Positions 36,500 through 47,017 of a stretch of DNA of 64,000 bases are shown piece after piece (the first letter of the stretch is position 1; each line of letters starts with the position of its first letter). The notes under the pieces were generated by a model. It did no database searches. It had not been told where the DNA came from and saw only the letters and a list, made by a program, of their open reading frames with translations. The position numbers and the translations under genes were made by a program. This stretch comes from Archilochus colubris (lineage: Eukaryota > Chordata > Aves > Apodiformes > Trochilidae), in the NCBI GenBank assembly GCA_023079485.1, contig CM041083.1:63555810-63619809 (forward strand). The letters run 5' to 3'.

Positions 36500-36960
36500 G
36501 GATCACAGATTCGTTTGGGATTGAAAAGACCTTTAAGGTCATCGAGCCCAAGAGTTAACCTAGCATGCCCACCACTAAACCATGTCCATGAGCACCACGT
36601 CTGTATGTCTTTTCGATACCACAAGGGATGGTAACTCCATGACTTCCCTGAGCAGCCGGTTCCAGCACCTGGTAACCTTTTTAGTGAAGAAATTTTTCCT
36701 AATATCCAGCCTGAACCTCCCCTTGCACAGCTTGAGGACATTTCCTCTTGTTCTACCACTTGCTACTGAGGAGAAGAGACCAACATCCGCCTCATTACAA
36801 CTCTTTTCAGTTAGTTGTAGAGAGTGATAAGGTCTCCCCTCAACTTCCCTTTCTCCAGACTAAACAACCCCAGTTCCCTCAGGTGCTCCTCTTGAGACTT
36901 TGCTCTAGACCCTTTCCCAGCTTTGTTACCCTTCTGTGGACATCCTCCAGCACCTCAATT
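36500..36960 (-). mobile_element. CR1 LINE 3' fragment, minus orientation (copy 1)
   Basis: The plus strand begins with antisense CR1 3' UTR (GGATCACAGATTCGTTTGGG, then GACCTTTAAGGTCATCGAG). It runs through antisense ORF2 C-terminal sequence (GAAATTTTTCCTAATATCCA; CTCCAGACTAAACAACCCC) to GTGGACATCCTCCAGCACCT. It ends abruptly where a second copy begins. It is 5'-truncated, with no intact ORF. Confidence 0.92.
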
Positions 36961-37960
36961 ATAGAATCATAGTATAGAATCACATTTTAGGGGTTGGAAG
37001 GAACCTCTGGAGATCATTGAGTCCAACCTCCCTGCCAAAGCAGGCTCACTTAGGGCAGACAACATAGAAACGCATCCAGGAAGGTCTTGAAAGGTCTAGA
37101 GAAGGAAACCTGGCAACCTCTCTGGGCAGCCTGCTTCAGTGGGCTGTCACCTGTATATTAAAAACATTTTTCCTCATATTGAGATGGAACTTCTTGAGTT
37201 CCAGCTTATGTCTGTTGCCTCTCATCCTATCACAAAGCACCACTGAAGAAGCTGGGCCCTTCTTGACACCCATCCTTCAGATATTTATAAACATTAATAA
37301 GATCCCCTATCAATCTTCTCTTCTCCAGACTAAACAGCCCCAGGTCTCTCAGCTTTTCCTCATGAGACAGATGTTCCAGTCCTCTGATCATCCTTGTACT
37401 CCTCCATTGGACTCTCTCTAGTATATCCCTGTCTTTCTTGTACTGAGGGACCCTGAACTGAACACAGTGTTTGAGGTGCAGACTCACCGGTGCCAAGTAC
37501 AGGAGCACTGTCACTTCTCTTGTCCTTCTGACCACACAATTTCTAATGCAGGCCAGGATGCTGTTGGCTGCCTTCACCACCTGGGCACACTCCTGGCTTA
37601 TATTAGCTGGCTGTTGACCAACACTCCCAGACCCTTTTCTGATGTGCAGCTTTCCAGACACTTCCCCAAGCCTGTAGTGGTTGCATGGAGTTGTTGAGAC
37701 CCATGTGTACAACCCAGCACTTAGCCTTCTTAAACATTGTTAAACTGGTCTTGACCCATTGATCCAACCTGCCCAGATCCCCCTGTAAAGCCTTCCTACA
37801 TTCAGGCAGATCAACACTTCTGTCCAGCTTGGTGTCCTCTGCAAACTTGCTGAGGATGCACTTGATCCCCTTGTCCAGAGCACTAATAAAGATATTAGAG
37901 ACAGCTGGCTCCAGGACTGAGCCCGGGGGAACACCACTTATGACTGGCTGCCAACCAGGT
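36961..37960 (-). mobile_element. CR1 LINE ~1 kb fragment with RT palm remnant, minus orientation (copy 2)
   Basis: The 3' terminus is at 36,961 (antisense ATAGAATCATAGTATAGAAT). Reading left on the minus strand, the fragment carries the C-terminal third of reverse transcriptase: VISGVPPGSVLEPAVSNIF, then a FAEDTKL motif where active CR1 has FADDTKL, then KALQGDLGRLDQWVK. After a frame change it reads [20 protein letters not shown] and [19 protein letters not shown]. The catalytic-site change, frameshift and 5' truncation show it is dead. The right end near 37,960 is approximate. Confidence 0.93.
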
Positions 37961-40900
37961 ATAGGGGATGAGTTTGCAGATAGAGGATAGAGATGCACAT
38001 AGGGGATGTGGATGCTTCACGCAGCCCCTGCCAGTGCAGAAACCCCACTTGTATCATAGGCAGCATTTGCTTTCCCTTGTTACTATGTCGTCCCTGTCTC
38101 ATTTTACTGGCTGTCTGGCAGATGAGTGGTCTGAGGGATCCACATCACCTCTGGCCAGTCTGCATAGGGTTTGGTGGCATGTAGGGGCCTTTGTCCAAGT
38201 GGCTAGAGATTTGCTAGCATCAAGAGGTGGGCATTGCATCCACAAGCCTGGAAAAGCAGAGGAAGCCAGCTTGCTTGAGGCACAAGCAGCCTTACAGGAC
38301 TTCTCCTCAACATGTGTGACAAGGAGTTTATAGCACTGAAGGATGCATGTTCTTCACACTGGGATACTGAGCAGGCAGCTGTGGCTGTCATGAAATGAAA
38401 TAATGGCAGGGTTTTGTTGCTGATGGGTGTTTGGCATTTCAGCTCATTGAACAAGGAGAGAGGCTGCTGGCCACAGAGCTGTGATCAGTGTGGTGGTCTG
38501 TACATTTTTGGTGCCAACCTGCCAAACTGGCTTAAGTTGCCCAGGGGTTGTAAAGCTGGGACACTTAGTGGGAGGGAGAGGGAGGAAGAGAATGAAGCTC
38601 AAGTAATTTTCACTGGAGTTTTTATTTAAAGCTAGGAGGGGAAATTGCTTCATCTTCAAATTACTAATCTGTGCCTGGAGACACAAGACTCTAAAGAAGG
38701 AAAATAACTAGGAGGAGTTGCCCGTTTTTAGATCCAACTGAGTTTCTGTAGCAGAAGTGGAGTTTCATTTATGTCTCAGTTAATTCTCTCATGTGGAAAT
38801 ACTTGCTCAGGGCATGTGTCCAGACCCTGGTATTAAACTTTTGACGCCCTTTCCAAAACATGCCCTAGATTTTCTAAAAACTTTTTGAAAAATCCCATTT
38901 CCGCTCATCTTCCTGTTGTAAGGACAAATCAGGTTCCGATCTTTCGAAATCTTTGCAGTGCTGTTTCAGGTGGAGCTGCCATTGAGCTAACGCATTTGGT
39001 AGATTCAATTAAAGAAGGGGGAGAAACACTAGCATCCCTGCCAAATGTGGCTGGAGTCTGAGTTCTGGCACAGGATCCTGACAACCCCTCTCCAGCTCTT
39101 TCTTCCGTGCAGCTTGGGGCTGGGGAATTGAGCGGGACGGCCCCGCTGGCTGGCTGTGGCAGGGAGTGTCATGCAGCCCAGCCAGCAGCTCTGGTCCCTG
39201 AGGGGTCCTCATATCCAGCCCACACCACCCTGTTTGGTTTATTGATTATCTTTTTCCTCCACAGAAGGCACTATTAAAGAGCTGCTGGCTGAAAGAGTGG
39301 GATTTAAGGTAAGGGAGGGAGAGAGAGAAAACAAAAAAATGTTCCACTTTGCCAGAAGCATCCTGCATACGTATGAAGCGAGGCTGCCAGATCCAAGGGA
39401 TGCCTGCCCTTGAGCTGTTAATGGCAGCCTGTGCTAAGTTCCAGCTTTAGTTCCAAAAACTTGGGTGTCTTGGCCACCCAGCTCTCATTTTAACTCTTCC
39501 CTGACGACCAAAGGGCAGGTTCAGTAGTAACCTCAATACTATCTAGCACAGAGATCACATGTCCTGCTAGCACAGGCCCCAGGTGGCTTGCATGACAGCT
39601 GCCCCGTGACCCCGTTATTTATTATCAGGGAAACAAAGGACCCCAGAACCACCACGACGAACTGATTCAGTCCAGCCCACAGTATGGGGTGGGAACATAT
39701 AAAATGTATAAATCTGTCATGCGCGGACCTCCCATATGCCAGTCCAAGGGCAGTAGGACCCAGGTGGAGCCTCCCTGTCCTCCCCATCTCCCAGAGAGAG
39801 GAGCCAGCTCTGGCCAGAGGAGCAGCTGCTGCAGCAGACTGGGGACCTCCACGCATGCAGGGACTTTGCTGCAGCTTGTGAGCCAGCATACCCTGTCACT
39901 CACCCTCTGTTCCTGACCACCTCCTCTCCTGCCCAGTCCCCTCACCCCCACTTAATGTCACTCCTGCATTGCTCTGCTTTCTGCTGCCACCTTTCAAGCA
40001 TGGTCCCTCTACTCCCCAGGGTCACCAGTCCATAAAGCAGGTCCTTGGTTCAGCCTCTATGCCCCAGATGTAGGCAAGGGACCCTTCTGCCCCTGCTAGA
40101 GTGTCTGGATATGCTTTTGCTGGGTACAACAGTGAAAGCTGGCACCAAAACCACCGCTGGGGCACTCTAGGCTCTCTGACACAGATGAGAGACTGCCAGC
40201 TTGCTTCCAAATAGTGGTGCGGGTTTTTTACGGTTTTCTACCCCAGTTGCCAATTGAGTTGTCTTCAAAAATTCAAGAGCGTCTGGAGAGTGAAAATTAA
40301 GTTTCCTTGTTAGCCTGAGGAGTCATGTGGTAATTTGTATATGGCTGCTGGCAGTGGATTGTGTAAGAAATCCTTCTCTTCACTAGTAAACACTTGCATC
40401 CCCCCCACACTGGCCTCGCTGGGCAGTGAAGAGCACAAGGAGGTGCTGCCCCACTGGGGCATGAGGAGCATTTCTCCATTTGCAGGAACAGCCTAGGGTG
40501 TCTAAAATGCTGGGCTTTGGAGAGACTTTGGTTTCAGCAGCTTCCTTGGGCTTCAGTTCCCCTTAATTAGCACTGTGAGCCATGTGTGCTATGTTTTGGC
40601 TTGGTTTTGTTTATGTGGGAAGTTTGGGGATTTTTTTTAGGGGGAAAAAAAATTCTGTCCTAGTTCTGATTACAGAACTTACAAAGTACACACATTTAGA
40701 CATAGATGCTTCACTCTAACCCATGTGATCATGGGGCTTATTAAGGAGATGCCATTTTCATTCTAATCTAGCAGAAACAAATCTACCTTACGAGAGGTGT
40801 ATCTTGTTCCCCATCCCTGTCTGGAACTGCTGCCTACCCCAGGAACATTTGCATTTACAGCAGTAATGGAAACCTGATCTGGAATTCCCATTGTTTATAA

Positions 40901-41589
40901 TGTTCATACATCCTCTTTTTTAGTCAAGAAGTTACTGTAAACTTTTTTTCTTAGTGCAGAGAAGACAGACCCCAAGCCTCCCTCCAAGGAAAGGAAGATG
41001 GATATAGTGTCAGGCTCTATTAGATCCAATTGTGGTGGCTTTCCCTAACACGAACAATGCAGCTTTTGTGATGGACTCCCAGCAGAAAGCTTGGAAGTCT
41101 TGGAAGGAGAGGAGGAAAAATCAACACACACCCCAAAGCCCAAGCCTTGAGGCAGTCCAGGTCCTCGGGATGTGGAGGAGGTGGTGTTTCTTTTCAGAAG
41201 GGCCAGAGTTGGGAACTATTTTCCCCTTAGAAATGCAGCAGTGACATAAAAGGGGTGAGGTGGTTAGAGTTGGCAGCAAAGTATGCCCACCAGTCCGGCC
41301 TCAACCAAATATACCTGTGGAAGCAGAGGTTAAGAACCTGGGGCAGGTTGGCCCCCCTGATGCACAGGGCATCTCCTTTGGTAGGGCATATGACCCACCT
41401 GGAGCAGCAGCCTGTGGAGGGCTGCAGGAGCCAAACAAAGTGGCCTGCTCAGCGCTGGAAGTGCTTAAAATGCAAATGTACAGGAACTTCAGACCATCCC
41501 CCTCCCTCCTCCTCAGCGTGGAGGAAAGCAGCTTAAATACAGCCAGGCCTGGAGAGGAATGTTAAGAAGAGGGGAAGAATCGCCCTCCT
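37961..41589. other. Intergenic; no gene seen
   Basis: Unique DNA with antisense-overlapping open frames at 39,539-39,951 and plus-strand frames at 41,032-41,565, none recognisable. No CpG island. I searched by eye for a second FBXL14 coding exon on the minus strand and could not identify one. Confidence 0.45.
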
Positions 41590-41930
41590 CCTTTCCATAG
41601 GGACCCGGGCCCGGCCAGATTGAGTATGCATGACTGAGCAAGCAAGCAAGGACAGCTCCTCTTTTAACTTTGCTGAACAATGGCTCCGGCTTCTTCCACC
41701 ATTTCGCATTCCCCCTCCTTCGAGGCAGAAAGGGGACAGCGGGGCAAGCGAGCCCCACCACCGGGCTTGGGGGGGGGAGATGGGCTTTTGTCACTGCCTT
41801 ATAAATATCACGTAAGCTCTGTCTCCAACAATAAAAACCCCACATCATGGAAGGTTAAAAAGCGACCCCATCGGGTTAAGAGTCATACATTGTGGAGAAA
41901 GATTATGGGCTAGGACAAAGGACACCTTAG
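41590..41930 (+). promoter_or_regulatory. Motif-dense patch, possible enhancer or cryptic promoter
   Basis: Three SOX/HMG-type words occur within 250 bases: AACAATGG at 41,676-41,683, CATTGTG at 41,888-41,894 and ACAAAGG at 41,915-41,921. A TATAAATA box lies at 41,800-41,807, next to ATCACGTAAG. The patch has a CCCGGGCCCGG word near 41,606 and a G-run at 41,770-41,777. It is richer in CpG than the flanks and lies about 0.7 kb beyond the inferred 3' end of FBXL14. Function is inferred only. Confidence 0.3.
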
Positions 41931-41939
41931 ATAAGTCAA

Positions 41940-41964
41940 TTTTTTTTTTTTTTTTTTTTTTTTT
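41940..41964 (+). repeat. Homopolymer T tract (25 bases)
   Basis: An uninterrupted T-run directly after the motif-dense patch. Confidence 0.9.
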
Positions 41965-42630
41965 AATATTCCCGATTTACTTCCTCTTTAATCTTAGCCT
42001 GGACAGTGGAAACTAACCAGAACATTTTGGGTTTCACAGGTCCTAGTGCACTGGTAAGGGCATGATTGTTGAGGGTTGTCACTCCTGGGGAATGTTTTTT
42101 ATTTGATGGGTCTTCCACCCAGGGCGTGTCTCATTTAAGTAAATCACACACACACATACATAAAAACCTCTGCTACCTTGAGCTTTAAAAAATTAGGAAA
42201 CGCAGCCTTTCTATCCCCCCTCCCAAATGCCTTTCTCTGCCCTTGAACAATCACTAGCAAACTTCAGTGCTTTCAGTCTGTCTTAACCCCAGACTGAGCT
42301 GACACCTCACACCTATGAGCAGCTGAACTCAAGTTTCTCACCACGGCTGCTGCTGCTGCGAGCGCCCTGGCAGACAAGTCTGGTCCTACTAAACCCCCTC
42401 CTTTCAAACTCTTCATGGTGATGTTACTCAACATCCTGCATAGGAGGCATGGGCTTTCTTCCTTCCTTCTCTTGCCACTCACTGGAACAAGACTGAGCAG
42501 CCCCAAACCCCCAACACGAGCCCCACAGGATACTTACCAAACTCAACACATAGACAGAGAGATACCCATCTTTAAAAAGCACAGACAAGACACATATGGC
42601 TTTTTTTTTTTTTTTCAAAAACATACTTCA
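41965..42630. other. Region just downstream of the FBXL14 transcript
   Basis: AT-rich DNA with a short CA repeat near 42,148. The minus-strand sequence immediately beyond 42,616 is GT-rich (TATGTGTCTTGTCTGTG), as expected downstream of a cleavage site. An A-run on the minus strand lies at 42,601-42,615. Confidence 0.45.
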
Positions 42631-42650
42631 TATTTCCTCTTTTATTATAT

Positions 42651-42656
42651 AAATAT
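42651..42656 (-). terminator. Distal poly(A) signal AATAAA for FBXL14
   Basis: A minus-strand AATAAA, with a GT-rich element about 35-55 bases further along the minus strand. It is the most distal of three candidates and the best supported by downstream context. Confidence 0.45.
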
Positions 42657-42940
42657 GTTTAACCTTTTACTGTAAGAATATAAAATGTTTTAAGAGGATC
42701 TTTGTTATTTTTTTTATACAAATTCACAAACAGTACAATTAATCCATAGGGGTCTCTGGGTTTGTGTTAACTCCGTGGTCTGGCCTGTTACTGTGGAGGG
42801 TTTGAGATTTTGAACAGATGAGCAGGAAAAAAACCCAAGATACTTTTCTTTTTTAAAAAAGCAAACAAAACAAAATCCAAACTTACTCTTTCTCTTTAAA
42901 ATAATAATTAAAAAAAATAAATCTAAAGACCCAGCTCCAT

Positions 42941-42946
42941 TTTATT
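42941..42946 (-). terminator. Alternative poly(A) signal AATAAA
   Basis: Minus-strand AATAAA in the sequence TCAATAAAATGGAGC. A possible proximal cleavage site about 290 bases before the distal one. Confidence 0.3.
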
Positions 42947-43117
42947 GACAGAGATAAGACAGATGAACTTCAGTCTCCTCCCCTTCACATTGCAGCCTCA
43001 GGGCCTGCAGGCCAGCTCTGCTCCTCTCCACCTACAAACAGGAAGCCTGGCATAGTGACCTTTTGTAGGTGATCTGGCAGGGCAGGGGAAAGCATTTGCA
43101 TATATCTATATATATAA

Positions 43118-43123
43118 TTTATT
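43118..43123 (-). terminator. Alternative poly(A) signal AATAAA
   Basis: Minus-strand AATAAA followed by an AT-rich TATATA stretch. The weakest of the three from its context. Confidence 0.2.
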
Positions 43124-43328
43124 TTTTAAAAAAAGAGCTTGCATTTTACATGTTTCTGTTAACAGTAGCCCAATTCTCAGCATGGATTCTCACGTAACAT
43201 GTTTGTGCTAGAGGAGTAAAAATGCAGAAGCACAGTTTGGGTCCCCAGTCCCCAGTGAAGAGGGAGGGAGAGGCACAACCAGAATGTGAAGGTGGGACAC
43301 GATAAGGTAAGCTTAAAAAAATGAAAAA

Positions 43329-43360
<32 letters not shown>

Positions 43361-44974
43361 GCGGGGAGGGCAGGGAGAAAAAGAACAACAAACCCAAGGG
43401 GCATTATTCCAGTCTAGGCACAAAAATGTTTCAGTTTCAAAATCTCTTTCCTGTAAGAATTCCAGGGCTTTTGAGGAGGAAAAAAAAAAAAAAAGTAACA
43501 AATTAAAACGAGGTAGCCAGACATCATATATATATTTATATATATAGAATATATTCAGCAGAAAAAAAATGTACTTAAAAATCCACAAGAACAGCAACTT
43601 CAAATGTCTTAAAAAATAAAACCATGTTAGAAAATGAATACTGTGAAGAATGAGTGAGGAAAACTGGAATCAGTTGCAGGACATAAGCAAGGGATAGATG
43701 GGAGAGTAAGAGGCTGTTTTTGTAGCAGTAATTTTTTTTATGCATTTCAAAATAAAAACAGGTCACAGTATCTCAAATGAAGCAGAAATGAAGCTAGGGA
43801 TTCTTCCTCAAGTCCCCTGGGTAGAGGGGGAGCTACCCACCCCTCATACCCGCTCACGCCCAACTCAAAGAGGAATGGATATGTAGCTGGATATGTCTGT
43901 CCCTGTTGCCAAGAAGAAGGAGGGGAGAAAAAGAGAGAATGATCAAAGGGAAGATGAGTCTCGGTGTCCCCCAGTGCATGGGAAGGCTTAAAAGACTGGG
44001 GCCCATGTCCAGTCCCCACAGAGACAGGAGAAGGAGGAAATGGTATCTTCATCTCCAGTAGAGATGGGGAGAGAGAATGGAGTGCCTAGGCTTTTCCATT
44101 AACTATAGTGCAGGATGGCATGGAAACATTCTGACAAAAGGAGGCTGTAGCTAGCTATCCCTAGTCTCAGTGCAGTGAAGAACTGGAATAGTGGGAGGCT
44201 GTATCCACCCACAGCGGAGTATAACATGGAACTGGAGATTGAAAACAGATTTAAAAAAATAAAAATAAAATAATAATAATAAAAAAATCAATGTACCTAG
44301 GGAGCAGTATTTCTGTCACAATTCCCAGTTAACAGAGGAGGGGCAAGTGCAGAGGTGGAATGGTTATTTTACCAAAAGCTGTATCTGTGCCCAGCGCAAG
44401 ATGACTGGGTGGCTGGGTCTCTTAAGTGTAGCGAGGAAGCCTTTTCTGCTCTTGTTATTGGTTGTTCCCATCTCCATTCCCACTCTCCTTTATAGAAACC
44501 AAAAATAATCTATTCTGAATACATGGCAAAACAAGGGTCTATCTTTATCCATCCTTAGTGCACAAGGGGATGGAGTCAGGGAGTGGAAATAAAGAGGGGT
44601 GTTTCTAGCCCCAGTGCCTAAGAGTGTGGGCTTCTACCTCTTCCACAGGGAAGGATGCTGTGGGGGAAGGGGGAGCTCTGCCTCTCCAGCATGGAGCTGG
44701 AGGCATTACCTGGAAAAAGGACAGGTGCTTTCCCTCTCTCCTCCTGCTCCCCTTCCTCCTCCTCCAGGGCAAGGGTAGGTAAGCAGCACAGAAGGGTCAA
44801 GGATATACTCTCTTTCTCTATGCTCCTCCCTCCGGTGCCAGGGTGTGTGGGTAGCATGGCTCTGTGCGTGCCCCTCTCTCTCTCTTTCTCTCCTCCATTG
44901 CAGCAGTCAGTCAGTCAGTCGGTCTGTCAAGGAGTCCCTCCAGAGGAGATGGAGGTCTCGGGCCGCCCCCCTCC

Positions 44975-44988
44975 TCTCACCTGACCTT
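44975..44988 (-). other. Alternative splice donors overlapping the FBXL14 stop codon
   Basis: The minus strand ends AAG GTC AGG TGA GA. A donor could cut after AAG (GT at 44,985-44,984), the junction used by the longer human isoform as I remember it. A second, closer-to-consensus donor CAG|GTGAGA has its GT at 44,980-44,979 and would remove the stop. Use of either needs a downstream exon, which I could not identify. Confidence 0.45.
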
Positions 44989-46179
44989 CTCGCTCTCAGT
45001 CATTTCCCAAAGTCCCAGGTTGAGCACCTTGAGGCAGGGCAGCTGGGTGATGCGCTCCAAGCCCCGCTTGGTAATGCGGGTGCAGCCATAGAGATCGATG
45101 CCGGTCAGCTGGCTGAGGTGTTCTGCGATGAGCTCCAGGCCCTTGTCAGTGATGCGGACACACTGCCCGATGTTGAGGGTGCGGAGCCCGTGCATCTGCC
45201 GCACCATGCGGTTGATGCCCTCGTCGCTAATGTGGCAGGAGCAGAGGGAGAGGGAGCGCAGCCCGTCCAGGCCCTGTGCGATATAGGCTAGGCTCTGGTC
45301 CCCCACCTTGTCGCAGAAGGAGACGTCGAGGCCAGAGAGCCGCAGGCTGCCCATGGCCAGATGCATGATGCCCGTGTCACTGATGTTGTCGCAGGAGCGC
45401 AGGTTGAGGCTGCGCAGGCTGCTCATGTGCGACAGGTGCAGCAGCCCCGCGTCCGAGATGCCCCCGCAGAAGCTGAGGTTGAGCTGGCGGAGGCGGCCCA
45501 GCCCGCGGGCCAGGTGCTTGAGCGAGAGGTCGCTGAGCTTCTGGCAGTCCTGCAGCGTGAGCTGCTCCAGGCCCAGGCAGCCCTCGGCCGCGCTGCGCGT
45601 CATGCCCGCCAGGTGCCCGATGCCCACGTCGGAGAGGTGCCGGCAGGAGCGCAGGTTGAGGCTCTTGAGGCGCTGCAGGCCCCAGGCGATGAGGAGGAGG
45701 CCGGTGTTGGTGATGTTGCTGCAGCCCCCCAGCTCCAGCACCTCCAAGCCCTTGAGGTACTGGGCGATGCGGCCCAGGCTGCTGTCCGTGATCTGCTTGC
45801 AGAGGCTCAGGTTGAGCGAGCGCAGGGAGCTGATCTCCGCCACGAAGGCGTGGCCCAGCCCGTTGTCGGTGAGGTTGTAGCAGCCGCTGAGGTTGAGGCT
45901 CTCGATGTCCGCCATGCCCTGGATCACGTAGCTCAGGCTGCGCCGCAGCGACAGGATCTGCACCCGCCGGATGCCCCGCGCCGCCAGGCTGGGGAAGAGC
46001 GAGGGGTTGGCGCGGCGCAGGTGCAGCTTGGCCTCCACGCCCCGCCAGACCGAGCGGTGGTAGGCGGCGTCCCGCCAGGCCGTGCACACCTGCGCCGCCC
46101 GGCCCTTGTCCCGCACCTCCAGGTACCCGAAGATCATGGCCAGCAGCTCGGGGAACAGGCACGAGATGTGCGTTTCCAT
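44977..46179 (-). CDS. FBXL14: F-box/LRR protein 14, SCF ubiquitin-ligase receptor
   Basis: The 400-residue product is near-identical in pattern to mammalian FBXL14. It starts METHISCLFPELLAMIFGYL, an F-box at about residues 2-48 (VCTAWRDAAYHRSVWRG) that binds SKP1. From about residue 90 to 390 it has tandem cysteine-containing leucine-rich repeats (repeating SLNL..C..ITD..L units), which form the substrate-binding solenoid. Family knowledge: it directs ubiquitination of SNAI1/SNAI2 and other regulators (Xenopus Ppa), in cytoplasm and nucleus. The ATG at 46,179 is chosen because METHISC is the conserved start; the frame stays open 101 codons upstream, but that Ala/Arg/Gly-rich part is surely 5' UTR. 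The whole frame is one exon here and ends ESEKVR-stop, like the 400-residue mouse form. Human FBXL14 continues through a second exon. No frameshift or missing repeat was seen. Confidence 0.98.
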   Translation of the reverse strand: METHISCLFPELLAMIFGYLEVRDKGRAAQVCTAWRDAAYHRSVWRGVEAKLHLRRANPSLFPSLAARGIRRVQILSLRRSLSYVIQGMADIESLNLSGCYNLTDNGLGHAFVAEISSLRSLNLSLCKQITDSSLGRIAQYLKGLEVLELGGCSNITNTGLLLIAWGLQRLKSLNLRSCRHLSDVGIGHLAGMTRSAAEGCLGLEQLTLQDCQKLSDLSLKHLARGLGRLRQLNLSFCGGISDAGLLHLSHMSSLRSLNLRSCDNISDTGIMHLAMGSLRLSGLDVSFCDKVGDQSLAYIAQGLDGLRSLSLCSCHISDEGINRMVRQMHGLRTLNIGQCVRITDKGLELIAEHLSQLTGIDLYGCTRITKRGLERITQLPCLKVLNLGLWEMTESEKVR

Positions 46180-46846
46180 CGCACGCCCGCGCCCGGCCGC
46201 CCCCGCCGGCGCCGCGCTCCTCCTCGCCGCCGGGCCCGGCCCGCTTCCGCTCGGGGCCCGCCCGCCTTCCGCTCCGCGCCGTGCCGCGCCGCGCTCCTCC
46301 TCGCCGCCGCCGCCGCCGCCCTCACATCGCCGGGCCGGCGCGGCCCGGCCCGCGGGAGACACTTTGCGCGACCGCCGGCCCCCCGCCCCGCGCCCTGCGG
46401 CCGCCGCCTCCTCTACCGCCGCGCCGGGCGGGCCGCGCCGCTGCTGCCGCCGCGCTGCCGGCCGCGCCGCCCCGTGCCGCATCGTGCCGCCTCCCGGCGG
46501 GCGGGCGAGCGAGTGCGCCCCGGCGGCGGCGGCGGCGGCGGCCCCCGTGCTCCGTCCCTGGTGCCGGCCGCCGAGCCCCGCCGCCTCCCTTTGTCTCCGC
46601 GCTGCCGCCGCTCACAGCCCCCGGCCCCGGGCCGCCCGCATCCCGCGGCGGAGGCAGCGAGAAGGCAGCGAGGCCAGGGAGTCGCGCTGGCCAGGCCCGG
46701 CCCACCCCGCCGCCGGTACCGACTCCGCCGCTCCGGGCCCGGCCGCCGCCAGCCGCCTGCTTCACTCCGCCGCGCGCCGCTCGCTGCTGGGCCCCGGCGC
46801 CGCGCTCCGGCCGGGCGGGAGGGAGGGGGAGGAGGCGCGGCGAGGC

Positions 46847-46860
46847 GGGGGGGGGGGGGG
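46847..46860 (+). repeat. G14 homopolymer in the FBXL14 CpG island
   Basis: Fourteen G residues are followed by GGAG and GGGAGGGAGG blocks. Potential G-quadruplex on the plus strand, template for FBXL14 transcription. Length may be unreliable in assemblies. Confidence 0.75.
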
Positions 46861-46969
46861 AGGAGAAGGGAGGGAGGAACGGAGGGAAGGAGGAGGCGGC
46901 GCTGGGCCGGGCCTGTCGGCGGCGGCGCCGCTCGCCTTCTCTGCCCCCCTTCTTTCCCCCCTGTACCGC

Positions 46970-46977
46970 TTGCGCAA
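46970..46977. promoter_or_regulatory. C/EBP-type palindrome TTGCGCAA
   Basis: TTGCGCAA followed by T is the consensus C/EBP half-site pair. It contains a central CpG. It lies about 790 bases upstream of the FBXL14 ATG, in the right part of the island. Confidence 0.45.
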
Positions 46978-47003
46978 TGGTACGATCCGGAACACTCGGA
47001 GCC

Positions 47004-47017
47004 GTCGCCCTGGAAAC
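47004..47017. promoter_or_regulatory. RFX X-box-like motif
   Basis: GTCGCCCTGGAAAC fits the RFX X-box pattern GTNNCC(1-3 bases)GGNAAC. It lies 27 bases from the C/EBP-like palindrome. Both are likely close to the transcription start. Confidence 0.4.

Larger units (their letters stand above)
42632..44976 (-). other. FBXL14: Inferred FBXL14 3' UTR
   Basis: About 2.3 kb follows the FBXL14 stop codon on the minus strand without intervening gene or recognised repeat. It is AU-rich in the mRNA sense, with U-runs (43,337-43,359 and 43,480-43,494 are A-runs on the plus strand) and UAUAUAUUUAUAUAU-like words near 43,530. Three minus-strand AATAAA hexamers occur at its far end. A CT/GTCA simple-repeat patch sits at 44,875-44,927. 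Exact length and isoforms are inferred. Confidence 0.5.

Noticed and set aside
36582..37421. Plus-strand open frames at 36,582, 36,748 and 37,179
   Set aside because: They are antisense readings of the two minus-strand CR1 copies.
44904..44927. CAGTCAGTCAGTCAGTC repeat considered as a regulatory array
   Set aside because: Four to five units of a simple GTCA microsatellite next to a CT run; no spacer structure, and likely just 3' UTR low complexity.
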